Below, piece after piece: positions 34,893 through 42,328 of a stretch of 64,000 nucleotides of DNA. Both the position numbers and the translations under genes were made by a program. The notes below the pieces were generated by a model, which made no database searches, was not told where the DNA came from, and saw only the letters and a list, made by a program, of their open reading frames with translations. The DNA is from DATARH01 sp963746885 (GTDB lineage: Bacteria > Pseudomonadota > Alphaproteobacteria > ATCC43930 > CGMCC-115725), in the NCBI GenBank assembly GCA_963746885.1, contig CAVVDM010000003.1, positions 186,001-250,000 on the forward strand. The letters are read 5' to 3'. How positions within the stretch are numbered: position 1 is the stretch's first letter; each line of letters opens with the position of its first letter.

Positions 34893-35453
34893 TTAGCCGC
34901 CCGCTGGAACGAGATCGTCCGCCGGCATTGTCGCCTTGGAACCGGCATGCACATCGAGGCGCGAGGGATTCGCCGTACCGAGGATCGTCTTGGCACGAGC
35001 GATTTCCGCCGCTGCGCCGTGCGCCATCACCAGAAAATTATCCGATTTCACGGCGGTCTCGTATTGCAGCACGCTGTCCTTCGGCACGCCAATACTGTAA
35101 AGCGCGGCGCCAAGGGCACTCAGCCCGCCAACGACGGCGGCGGTTTCGATCCCGGAAATGACCATTGCGGCGAGGTAGCCAAGCACGATGACATGCCCAA
35201 CGACGGGAATGGTCATGAACAGCCCGCCAAAGAACAACCCCCAGAAGCCGCCCCAGAACGCTCCCCGCACGCCCCAGAATTTGACCCGGTCGCCCATGTT
35301 GTAAAACCCGACAACCTTTTCGTCGGTGTGATAGCCCTTGCCGACAAGGCTGAGATTTTTCATCTCGAAGCCGGAAGCGGCCAGTTCCTTCAATGCTCCT
35401 TCCGCTGCCTGGTGGTTGGAGAAGACAGCGATGACTGTGTCAGGTGTTTCCAT
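34893..35453 (-). CDS. Glycine-zipper membrane stress-type protein (DUF1269-like)
   Basis: 186 residues. The N-terminal part (DTVIAVFSNHQAAEGALKEL then KNLSLVGKGYH) resembles the ligand-like domain of general-stress proteins. It is followed by a Gly/Trp/Phe-rich membrane segment (WGVRGAFWGGFWGLFFGGLF) and a second helix (AAVVGGLSALGAALYSIGVP). ATG 35,453 is preceded by AAAGAGGA. It resembles DUF1269-type proteins found in stress clusters; function unknown. Its stop codon abuts MITE A, so the original C-terminus may have been altered. Confidence 0.65.
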   Translation of the reverse strand: METPDTVIAVFSNHQAAEGALKELAASGFEMKNLSLVGKGYHTDEKVVGFYNMGDRVKFWGVRGAFWGGFWGLFFGGLFMTIPVVGHVIVLGYLAAMVISGIETAAVVGGLSALGAALYSIGVPKDSVLQYETAVKSDNFLVMAHGAAAEIARAKTILGTANPSRLDVHAGSKATMPADDLVPAGG

Positions 35454-35575
35454 GTGGTCCTCTTTCCGGATGAGGCGACACCGGGCGATGGTCTTTATGC
35501 GTCGCATCCGCACTCGGAGAGCCATGTCGCCCAGCCGGTATGATGTTAGCTGGGGTGCCCTCGCGCAGACAAACT

Positions 35576-35588
35576 CGGAAACTGCTCA
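35576..35588 (-). promoter_or_regulatory. FixJ-like box 4
   Basis: Minus strand TGAGCAGTTTCCGAG, one mismatch; 123 bases before the start at 35,453. Confidence 0.5.
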
Positions 35589-35641
35589 GCCTCGTGTGAG
35601 TATTGGCTGATGGGCGGTCGTGATTCCGGTGACATAATACT

Positions 35642-35800
35642 TCAGCTGCGGAAAAGCGGGCGGCGTCCGGGCGCGGCACGCTGACCCAGCTGGGGCGGCG
35701 CACTTGGCACACTGGCTTGCGCCTGCGGCAATTCCCGGCTCGACTGCTCTGCCTGCGCCGGTCGTTCGTTCGCATCGGGCTGGGTATTGCTGTCGGTCAT
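35642..35800 (-). CDS. Small proline/glutamine-rich protein, 52 residues
   Basis: A short frame with ATG 35,800 after a clear AGGAGATACG. The product starts MTDSNTQPDANERPAQAEQS, is rich in P, Q, A and S, ends in a basic GQRAAPGRRPLFRS tail, and looks disordered. No family is recognised. It lies between two genes of the stress cluster in the same direction. Confidence 0.5.
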   Translation of the reverse strand: MTDSNTQPDANERPAQAEQSSRELPQAQASVPSAPPQLGQRAAPGRRPLFRS

Positions 35801-35836
35801 CGTATCTCCTGTTATTAGATCGGTTTGGTTTGACCG

Positions 35837-36346
35837 TCACCGGCCCGAATTCGGCGGTGGCGCCTGCGCGATGATTTGGCCGGACGTTGGCGGATTGGCA
35901 TTGCCAACCCCCGCCGGGAGGTGCCGGCACGCTATCAGCGTCAGCGTGCCCAGCACGAAGGCCATGAAGATGAAGGTCGCGTGGATGAAATACTGAGACT
36001 TGGTCACCGCGCCGACACTGCGCACCGCCTCCAGCGAGGCGATGTTGGAACCGGCCCGGCGCGGCAGGAGCGCAACCAAGCGAGAAGCAATCGTCCCAGG
36101 GTCAAGATCCTCCGACAGCCCGTCAGGAGGTGTGGCAATCAACGAGGCCAATCTCTTGATGGCGCTTGCCGCCGGCAACCGGGCTAAGTTCGCAGCCTCT
36201 TGCCACGGGTCGACATCCGCGCGCGCCAGTGCCGAAACGACGCTGAGGTGCATTCCATTTTGGTCCTCACCGAGGGATGCGAATAGAAACTTGTCGAACT
36301 CGGGCGCCAGAACAGAAACTGAAGTAGCATGGGCGATTTTAGCCAT
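35837..36346 (-). CDS. Hypothetical protein with one C-terminal membrane helix
   Basis: 169 residues from ATG 36,346. Soluble helical N-terminus (FDKFLFASLGEDQNGMHLSV; WQEAANLARLPAASAIKRLA), then a membrane helix near residues 120-145 (YFIHATFIFMAFVLGTLTLI) and a short Pro-rich tail. No family recognised. Box 5 lies 112 bases upstream, so it is probably part of the regulon. Confidence 0.65.
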   Translation of the reverse strand: MAKIAHATSVSVLAPEFDKFLFASLGEDQNGMHLSVVSALARADVDPWQEAANLARLPAASAIKRLASLIATPPDGLSEDLDPGTIASRLVALLPRRAGSNIASLEAVRSVGAVTKSQYFIHATFIFMAFVLGTLTLIACRHLPAGVGNANPPTSGQIIAQAPPPNSGR

Positions 36347-36457
36347 CGGATTCCTGTACCCCCTCTCGATCACATAGCCCCGGCCGTGACGGTGGGGAGC
36401 GACCCTCACATCCGCTCACGTCGGAGCCTAATGCTCGGCGGCAATGGAAGTTAGTTT

Positions 36458-36470
36458 CGGAAACTACCTA
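36458..36470 (-). promoter_or_regulatory. FixJ-like box 5
   Basis: Minus strand TAGGTAGTTTCCGAAACTAA, one mismatch. The half-palindrome TAGTTTCGGAAACTA overlaps it, which is unusual among the copies. Confidence 0.5.
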
Positions 36471-36664
36471 AGCCAGCGGAGCTGGAACCAAAGAGACGGT
36501 AACATCGACCGGCGACGCCAAAAGGGCGGCATCGCTGGCAGGGATCTCGATCGAGGCCCTCGCCAAGAGCCACAGCCGCAAGGAAGCGGTCGAAGCGAAG
36601 GTGCCGATACGACGCGGCGATCACCCCAGCCTGGTGCGTGTCATCTCGGCAATATAGGCTTGCG

Positions 36665-36958
36665 CTATCTGTCGAAGCTTGCGACGCATTCCGCGTACAT
36701 TTGCGGGTCGCCGATCGGGCCGCATTCCTTGCGCTCGCGAACGGCACGGAAATTGGGGTTCGCGTGGACCAGTGACTCGTAGCGCCAACTGTCGCGGACG
36801 TTCTCGGACGCTGATCGGCCCGTGCGCCCGTCACCCGGATCCGATTGCGGCCCGTTGGTTATGACCTCGACGCCGCCCGTGTTCATCTGCGCGTGTGCAC
36901 CCGGCATGGCCGCGATCGCTGTCGGCCGGCCCCGAACGGGACCGGCCTTCCTCGTCAC
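36665..36958 (-). CDS. Small hypothetical protein
   Basis: Up to 97 residues from a GTG at 36,958; a later ATG (MPGAHAQMNTGG) may be the true start. The conserved-looking end is RYESLVHANPNFRAVRERKE then CGPIGDPQMYAECVASFDR, with two cysteines. Not recognised. It lies in the stress cluster, minus strand, 25 bases after the next upstream gene. Confidence 0.45.
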   Translation of the reverse strand: MTRKAGPVRGRPTAIAAMPGAHAQMNTGGVEVITNGPQSDPGDGRTGRSASENVRDSWRYESLVHANPNFRAVRERKECGPIGDPQMYAECVASFDR

Positions 36959-36983
36959 GCCGCTGCCAACGTGGCGCGTGGTG

Positions 36984-37256
36984 TCACCGTTCGTAGTGCG
37001 GTGGATAATAGACGACGGGCGGCGTGCTCACTGCGCCGGCGGTGGCGCCGACGCCCCCGCCCACGGCCGCGCCGACCGCCGCGCCGGGCGCGCAGCCGAT
37101 CGGAATCGTTACGATGCACCCGATCAAGGCGCCCACGCCCGCGCCGTGTAGGCCGCCCGATACGGCATTCGCTGCCGGATTGGGGGACTGAGCGAAGACT
37201 GGAATCGCCGCGGCCATACCGGCGAGAAGTGCAATAGCACTGATTGTCTTTTTCAT
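36984..37256 (-). CDS. Secreted glycine-zipper small protein
   Basis: 90 residues from ATG 37,256 (AAAGGAC upstream). Signal peptide MKKTISAIALLAGMAAAIPV cut after VFAQ, then a glycine zipper (GGLHGAGVGALIGCIVTIPI; GAAVGAAVGGGVGATAGAV) and a YYPPHYER tail. Such proteins insert in or associate with the outer membrane. Function unknown; probably a cell-envelope stress protein. Confidence 0.7.
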   Translation of the reverse strand: MKKTISAIALLAGMAAAIPVFAQSPNPAANAVSGGLHGAGVGALIGCIVTIPIGCAPGAAVGAAVGGGVGATAGAVSTPPVVYYPPHYER

Positions 37257-37400
37257 CACTTTATGTCCTTTTCAACTTCCGGAGTACTGATCTCGCGACC
37301 GGGTCGATTCATTTCATCGTCGTGCGCTAACGCCTGCGCGGTTGATACACGCGTTCCTGTCACGGTCACGGTCGCGGAACGCGATCGCTAGCCCCGCTAG

Positions 37401-37961
37401 CTAGCTGTGCGACGGGGCGGGCTCATGCCCGGACGTCGTAAACACCTGGTCGGCGATCTTTTTCTGGGCATCCGGCATCGCCTCGTAGAGCTCGGAAAAC
37501 AACTCGATCAGGTTCTTCAGCCCGTCGACATGCGCCTGGGCGAATGTCTGGTAGGTCTTCAGATCCTCGACCGCGGTCATGTTCTGCGGCGCGGTGGTCC
37601 GATTGGATGCGACCAGCGTGTCCATGGCGGTGGCATTTTCACGCATCGCCTGGGCGACGGCGTTCCACTGCTTGGCTTGCGCAGGGGTGATCTTCAGCGC
37701 CGCGTGCAGGTCGGTGATCCGCTGCTCGACGGTCTCGCCCTTGGTCTGGGTGGCTTCTGCGCCCTTGGCCTGGGGGGCTTCTGTGGCGGCCTGCTTCTGC
37801 GAAACCGCGGTCTGCGCCAGCTGGAATGTCCCGCTGGTCAGGACATCGGCGCGCGCCGCGGAGAGCGGACTGGCGAGCATCGTAGCGCCCAGCAGCGCCG
37901 TGATCGCGACCGAGCGCGCGAAGGTCGCGGGCATCGCAATCCGGTGGGTGAATGATGGCAT
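37401..37961 (-). CDS. Secreted Spy/LTXXQ-like periplasmic protein
   Basis: 186 residues. N-terminal signal region with ITALLGATMLASPLSAARAD, a low-complexity Gln/Ala/Thr linker, then a helical domain with VEQRITDLHAALKITPAQAK (ITPAQ in place of LTxxQ), QWNAVAQAMREN and a final LIELFSELYEAMPDAQKKIA. This resembles Spy/CpxP-type periplasmic chaperones. Box 6 lies 116 bases upstream. Confidence 0.7.
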   Translation of the reverse strand: MPSFTHRIAMPATFARSVAITALLGATMLASPLSAARADVLTSGTFQLAQTAVSQKQAATEAPQAKGAEATQTKGETVEQRITDLHAALKITPAQAKQWNAVAQAMRENATAMDTLVASNRTTAPQNMTAVEDLKTYQTFAQAHVDGLKNLIELFSELYEAMPDAQKKIADQVFTTSGHEPAPSHS

Positions 37962-38076
37962 GGAGGGAGCCTTTCTGGGTTTGGGTAATAAGCGGTGATT
38001 ATCGTCGCTTGACTGCCCGCAGGCGACTAAGAGGCGATGTCAGACCCTACGATTGTATCTAATAAATGTCAGCCAT

Positions 38077-38089
38077 CGGAAACTACTCA
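38077..38089 (-). promoter_or_regulatory. FixJ-like box 6
   Basis: Minus strand TGAGTAGTTTCCGATGGCTG, full core match; 116 bases before the Spy-like gene. Confidence 0.6.
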
Positions 38090-38188
38090 GAAGCGATAAT
38101 TGACCAAAATATTCACCGATATCAACACCGAATTCTGTTTCCCTGTCCCTCTATTTCCCCGGGTTCTTAGGAAGCGCCTGCCTGAAAA

Positions 38189-38473
38189 CTAATGACGAGA
38201 CCTTTTAAGCAGCAGGCTGAGGAGAGCGCCTGTGGCAAAGGCGGCGAGGGCGGCCGCGACGGGCCGTTCCTGGATGGCCTGGCCGACGCTCAGGCCCTGG
38301 CGCTTCACCTCGCTCCACACTTTATCGGTGGAGGCCGCGGTATCCCCCACTGCCTTTGCGAGGCCGTTACGTGAAACGTCGCGGATCGTCCCGGCGACTT
38401 TGGCGAAGTCGGTCCGGAGCTGTTTGATCTCGGTCTGCAGCGCGGCGAGATCGCGATCGGTTTGGTGAGCCAT
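38189..38473 (-). CDS. ElaB/YqjD/DUF883-like membrane-anchored protein
   Basis: 94 residues. Amphipathic N-terminal helix (DRDLAALQTEIKQLRTDFAK), middle helix, then one C-terminal membrane anchor (ERPVAAALAAFATGALLSLL) ending in a basic LKRSRH. This is the ElaB/YqjD layout; relatives in E. coli bind ribosomes at the inner membrane in stationary phase. It precedes a 50-residue membrane protein gene in reverse order on the same strand. Confidence 0.8.
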   Translation of the reverse strand: MAHQTDRDLAALQTEIKQLRTDFAKVAGTIRDVSRNGLAKAVGDTAASTDKVWSEVKRQGLSVGQAIQERPVAAALAAFATGALLSLLLKRSRH

Positions 38474-38509
38474 GGCAACCCTCGGTTGATGCGGAGTTTC
38501 CGCACGGTT

Positions 38510-38662
38510 TCAGCGAAAGAGCAGCACCAGCAATACGATCAGGACGATCAGCCCCAGACCGCCGCCGGCGTACCCGAAATGGGACGGCACGTAGCCCGAG
38601 TAGCCGCCAAAGAACGACAGCAGGACGAAAACAAGAACCACGACGAGGATGAGTTGCAACAT
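38510..38662 (-). CDS. DUF3309-like 50-residue membrane protein
   Basis: ATG 38,662. Two hydrophobic stretches (LQLILVVVLVFVLLSFFGGY and GGGLGLIVLIVLLVLLFR) separated by a Gly/Tyr turn (SGYVPSHFGYAG). This matches the short DUF3309 layout common in alphaproteobacterial stress clusters. Shine-Dalgarno is weak (GAGATC). Function unknown. Confidence 0.65.
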   Translation of the reverse strand: MLQLILVVVLVFVLLSFFGGYSGYVPSHFGYAGGGLGLIVLIVLLVLLFR

Positions 38663-38692
38663 GTGACGATCTCACTTTGGATTGGGCATCTT

Positions 38693-39025
38693 CTAACGGT
38701 TGAAATCGGGATTGCGCGCGGCCGCCGGCGCGGCTGCGCCGGTCGGCGGCTGTACCATCGGCGAAATCGCCGGCCAGGCTTGCTGCGATGCCGCCGCTGC
38801 CGGTGCCGCGGCAATGTCGGGAGCGGGTGGGCTTTCGCCGAGCGCACTGCTCGACGCCTGCTGGCTCCGATATTGCTGTACCTGGACCACCGTAACGGCC
38901 GCCCCGAGCGCGGCGATTCCAGCAACCAACAGCACCGGGAAGACATTGGCGCGCAGTCGACGCCCGACAATCAACGTGCCGAACGCTACAACGAAAACGA
39001 CGCCGATGATCTCCCAGGTCAACAT
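38693..39025 (-). CDS. Hypothetical membrane protein
   Basis: 110 residues. Two predicted membrane helices (TWEIIGVVFVVAFGTLIVG and FPVLLVAGIAALGAAVTVV), then an Ala/Pro/Gln-rich tail that is probably disordered. No family recognised. It is on the same strand as its neighbours and 30 bases before the DUF3309-like gene. Confidence 0.6.
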   Translation of the reverse strand: MLTWEIIGVVFVVAFGTLIVGRRLRANVFPVLLVAGIAALGAAVTVVQVQQYRSQQASSSALGESPPAPDIAAAPAAAASQQAWPAISPMVQPPTGAAAPAAARNPDFNR

Positions 39026-39076
39026 TCAGGTCTCTTTCGCTGATTGGCCGCGGCGGTGCCGTTGTCCGCCGCGCCG

Positions 39077-39262
39077 TCATTTGCCTTTGACAATGCCGCG
39101 GATGGTATCCTTGGCGCTGCCGACGGCATTCTGGATCTTTCCTTCGATGACCTCGGCCCGACCAGCGTCTTCCGTCTTTTTGTCGCCGACAGCTTTGCCA
39201 ATCGCTTCCTTGGCGTTGCCGACAACCTGCTTGACTGATCCCTTGATGCGATCATGGTCCAT
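39077..39262 (-). CDS. CsbD family stress protein
   Basis: 61 residues, the usual CsbD size: MDHDRIKGSVKQVVGNAKEA then KIQNAVGSAKDTIRGIVKG. CsbD-like proteins accumulate under general stress; their action is unknown. Box 7 lies 88 bases upstream. Confidence 0.88.
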   Translation of the reverse strand: MDHDRIKGSVKQVVGNAKEAIGKAVGDKKTEDAGRAEVIEGKIQNAVGSAKDTIRGIVKGK

Positions 39263-39349
39263 GATGAGGTTTCCCGTGTGTCACGCGGCGCCGGCGATGC
39301 GGCACCGGTCGGTCCGACCGTAGCGGACAACCGCGCCCTGATGGCAGCC

Positions 39350-39362
39350 TCGGAAACTACTT
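39350..39362 (-). promoter_or_regulatory. FixJ-like box 7
   Basis: Minus strand TTAAGTAGTTTCCGAGGCTG, the best form of the consensus (TTAAGTAG against the FixJ K-box GTAMGTAG); 88 bases before csbD. Confidence 0.65.
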
Positions 39363-39416
39363 AATGGGCGTGTGCCGTCGGCGCGGAGGGGAGCGCAATG
39401 GGAGCGGGAAGGGGTG

Positions 39417-39920
39417 TCACCCTTCGGCGAGCTCGCCCACCCCGACGCCCATCAAGCTGCGCAAGGCATTGCGCCCGCGCGCGATGCGCGAGCGCACGGT
39501 CCCGACCGGGATCCCGAGCAGCACGCCCGCGGCCGCGTAGTCCAGGCCTTCCAACCCGATAAGCAGGATCGGCGCCCGCTGAGCCTCGGGCAGGCGGGCG
39601 AGGGCGCGTTCGAGATCGCGCAATTCGAGGCGCCATTCCTGGTCGGCAGCCCGGCTCAGCCGCGGTTCGGCTTCGCTGATCTGGGCCGGTGTGCCCTCGC
39701 GTATCGCGCGGCGGATGCCGTTGATATGCTGGTTGTGCATGATCGTAAACAGCCACGCTCGCAGATCGGTGCCTTCCTGCCAGAGATGCAGCTTGGTGAG
39801 GGCGCGGGCGAGGCAATCCTGGACGAGGTCGTCGGCGGCAGCGGCGTCACGCACGAGCACCCGAGCATAGCGCCGCAGGCGGGGAATCTCGGCTTCGATA
39901 TCCTGGTGCATTGCCGTCAT
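39417..39920 (-). CDS. ECF-type RNA polymerase sigma factor
   Basis: 167 residues from ATG 39,920 after GGAGGC. Region 2: RRYARVLVRDAAAADDLVQD and LRAWLFTIMHNQHINGIRR. Region 4: RALARLPEAQRAPILLIGLE, YAAAGVLLGIPVGTVRSRIA. A classical group 4 sigma factor. No anti-sigma gene is next to it. Box 8, 76 bases upstream, places it under the same control as the stress genes, so it may relay the signal to a second set of promoters. Confidence 0.9.
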   Translation of the reverse strand: MTAMHQDIEAEIPRLRRYARVLVRDAAAADDLVQDCLARALTKLHLWQEGTDLRAWLFTIMHNQHINGIRRAIREGTPAQISEAEPRLSRAADQEWRLELRDLERALARLPEAQRAPILLIGLEGLDYAAAGVLLGIPVGTVRSRIARGRNALRSLMGVGVGELAEG

Positions 39921-39995
39921 CAAAGCCTCCTGCGGCTGGCTGCGGCCGGCGCCGCAGTCGTAAAGCTGCCGCCGACGGCGCGAGTTCGGTAGCCT

Positions 39996-40008
39996 CGGAA
40001 ACTACTTA
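39996..40008 (-). promoter_or_regulatory. FixJ-like box 8 (ECF sigma factor)
   Basis: Minus strand TTAAGTAGTTTCCGAGGCTA, full match; 76 bases before the sigma factor start and just after the FixJ-like gene. Confidence 0.65.
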
Positions 40009-40090
40009 ACGGGTTGATGCCAGCCGCACCGTCGGACGGCCTTGCCCGACCGGCCGGGAGTGCCGCAGGGATTGCCGGCGGGGGCGCGCG

Positions 40091-40354
40091 TCAGGGTGCG
40101 GCGGCGAGGGCCAGGCGGATCAGGGCCGGAATGGAACGCGATCCGGTCTTCTTCATCACCGCGGCGCGGTGGTTCTCGACCGTGCGTTGGCTGACGCCGA
40201 GGTCGGCGGCGATGTTTTTGCTCGGATGGCCGGCGAGCACCAGGTCCATGATCTGACGCTGGCGGGCGGTCAGACCGGCGAGCGCGGTCGCCGCGCTCTC
40301 TCGCCAGGCCGACAGCTTGGCCGAGTCGCCGGCCTGCTCCAGCGCGCGCTCCAC
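40091..40354 (-). pseudogene. FixJ-like response regulator, DNA-binding part only
   Basis: 87 residues: a linker helix (MERALEQAGDSAKLSAWRES) and a LuxR/FixJ-type HTH (LTARQRQIMDLVLAGHPSKN; IAADLGVSQRTVENHRAAVM). The receiver domain with its phosphorylated Asp is missing, and the DNA before the start belongs to a transposase fragment, so the gene was probably cut. A free FixJ output domain can bind DNA unregulated, so a constitutive product cannot be excluded. Confidence 0.7.
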
Positions 40355-40385
40355 GCTGGCGACCGCGGGCCTTCAGCCCGCGGGC

Positions 40386-40530
40386 TTGTCCCGTGGGGCA
40401 ATTCGACCGGCAGGCCGAGGCGGGTGACGGTGAGGATCTCGTCGATGCCTTCCAGGATGCTGGCGAAGACGCCGGGGGCCTCGCGTTCCAGGCGGCGGGC
40501 GAGATTGCGGATCAGCTTCTCCGATTGTCA
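40386..40530 (-). pseudogene. Transposase fragment (IS256/mutator-like)
   Basis: Minus-strand frame EKLIRNLARRLEREAPGVFA then SILEGIDEILTVTRLGLPVE resembles the C-terminal part of IS256-type transposases. A GC-rich inverted repeat (AAGCCCGCGGGCTT) lies at its downstream edge near the FixJ-like gene. Confidence 0.4.
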
Positions 40531-41382
40531 ACGGGATAATTGCCCAAGGTTGCCGGGTTTCGCCGAAACTGTTGGCAGGGATTCAACTAGTCAAGTGTCA
40601 CGCCTCCGGCCGATAGGTGCAACTAATCTGAACGACGTGGAGTTACTACAGCTCCCGCAAAGTACCTGGGCTAATGCGACAATCAACCGACGCATCTACC
40701 ATTTGACCGAACAATAGCCGAAGTTGCCAATTCCGACAATCCCCGCTGAACCGCCTCCACAGAATCTGATGCCCAGCCACGGTGAGGCGCCGCTCGATCG
40801 CGGTTTGTGAACCTGCCGTGATCCGTTAGGCTGTTGGTGGCAGTGGCAAAACACCGTTGACCCGTTCAATATTGCCGGTCATCTTCTGCGCCTGAGATTT
40901 CGTGGCACTCAATTCCGATGACGGGCCTCAAATGATATAGAGCGTCGTAGCTATGCTAAATTGATGGATGTTCCCGTTCTTGGAGTTGCAGTGCGACTGC
41001 CCGCGGCATGAATGTTCTTGTAGAAAATTACGATACTACATATACTTTACCGTATCGCGAGGCATCGTCATCAACATGATATAGCTGCTCCCAGACGGCT
41101 TCTACCCCGGCAAGTTTGGTCGATTTTTGCCTCCGATTCACTGGTACTGTACCAATGCCGATGGCAGGGTATTTTCGGCTGAAATCTGTTTAATTGGAAG
41201 CCGCAAGTCGTGCCTCGGGTCCTGTAGTCGGCAGGATGCCCGCACGGCGAAAAAACCTAATTACTACGCCCGAACCGTTTTCCGGAGCCGGCGCGCCTCT
41301 ACAGCTCGGGCGTGCAGCTCACCCTCGGCGGCTCAATTTCGCTGCTCCTCCTCGGCGTATCCTTCTTCTCCTTCCTACAAAC
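40531..41382. other. Gene-poor stretch
   Basis: No supported gene. The part 40,700-41,150 is clearly richer in A+T than its surroundings, which suggests foreign or decayed DNA. Confidence 0.4.
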
Positions 41383-41639
41383 CCCTACCGCTCGCCGCAT
41401 TGCTTCGGCTGTTGCGCGGCAATCTGGATGAGGCCGAAGTCGCCGCAATCATCGAGGCCGGTCTCGATACCGGCAGGCTGCCCGATCTTGATGCGCTGTG
41501 CCGACGCTTTGCCCCTGATCCCGCCACCATTCCCGACATCACTGTCGAGCTGGTGCCGCTTCATCTCTACGACGTGCTGGGTACTGTCCGGTCTCTACGC
41601 AAATCTTCGCTTGCGCGTGAGCTGGGCGGTGCGGCATGA
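41383..41639 (+). pseudogene. istA: IS21 istA C-terminal fragment
   Basis: Frame LLRLLRGNLDEAEVAAIIEA then RFAPDPATIPDITVELVPLH and a stop overlapping the istB start by 4 bases, as in IS21 elements. The rest of istA is missing. Confidence 0.65.
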
Positions 41640-42003
41640 AGACGACCAATCCCATCGACGCCGCCCGCGTCGAGCTGCTCGTCGCCGAGCTGCGGCTTCC
41701 TGCTGTTAAACAGGTCTGGGCCGACCTCGCTGCCCAGGCCGACAAGGAAGGATGGCCGGCGGCGGGTTTTCTCGCGGCCCTTGCCGAGCATAAGGTGGCC
41801 GAGCGCGCTCGGCGGCGCATCGAACGCCATCTCGCCGAAGCCAGGCTGCCGCCCGGCAAGACCATCGACACCTTCGACTTCGAAGCGGTCCCCGTGGTCA
41901 GCAAGGCCCAGATCATGGCGCTCGCCGCCGGCGATGCCTGGTTGGACAGGGGCGCCAATTTGATCCTGTTTGGGCCGCCCGGCGGGGGAAAGAGCCACCG
42001 GTG
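41636..42003 (+). pseudogene. istB: IS21 istB N-terminal fragment
   Basis: IstB ATPase start: ARVELLVAELRLPAVKQVWA, ERRLAEARLP-type helix, and the Walker A motif ILFGPPGGGKSH. The reading frame leaves the family right after Walker A at about 42,000, so the ATPase core is lost. Confidence 0.8.
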
Positions 42004-42328
42004 GCAACCCCGGCAGAATTCCCGTACCTTCGTCCATGCGGGCGCAACTTCCGTTGCCTTCGGTCGATCCGGCTTAGAAGCCAAATCATGCGCGAAACCA
42101 ACGGCTTATGCTTCTCCCGCCGGCCCGTTTACATCATCCGATGAATTTGCAGGTTAGGCCGTGACGTGCGACGCACTCATGCCGGGACTGCTCCACAGGA
42201 TGAATGCCTATTGGTGGGCCGCCCGCGACGCTGCGCTCTGCAAGCGGAAGGCAAAGTTTGGCGGGTTGGATGTACAGACGCCTGTCGTCCGGAGGCGTTG
42301 GTAGGCGGGAACGCCAAGCAGGAGGCCC
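42004..42328. other. Intergenic region before the phosphorylase gene
   Basis: No supported gene. A short frame at 42,180-42,302 contains HRMNAYWWAAR, similar to phosphoketolase NAYWRAANYL, but is too short to call. Confidence 0.35.

Noticed and set aside
37965..39025. GC-rich palindrome TGCGGAGTTTCCGCA near 38,488-38,502 as another regulatory box
   Set aside because: It shares TTTCCG with the box but lacks AGTAG and is a hairpin between two genes; not counted as a tenth box.
42180..42302. Short frame with HRMNAYWWAAR resembling the start of phosphoketolase
   Set aside because: Only about nine residues match and the rest does not; too short to call a third xfp remnant.
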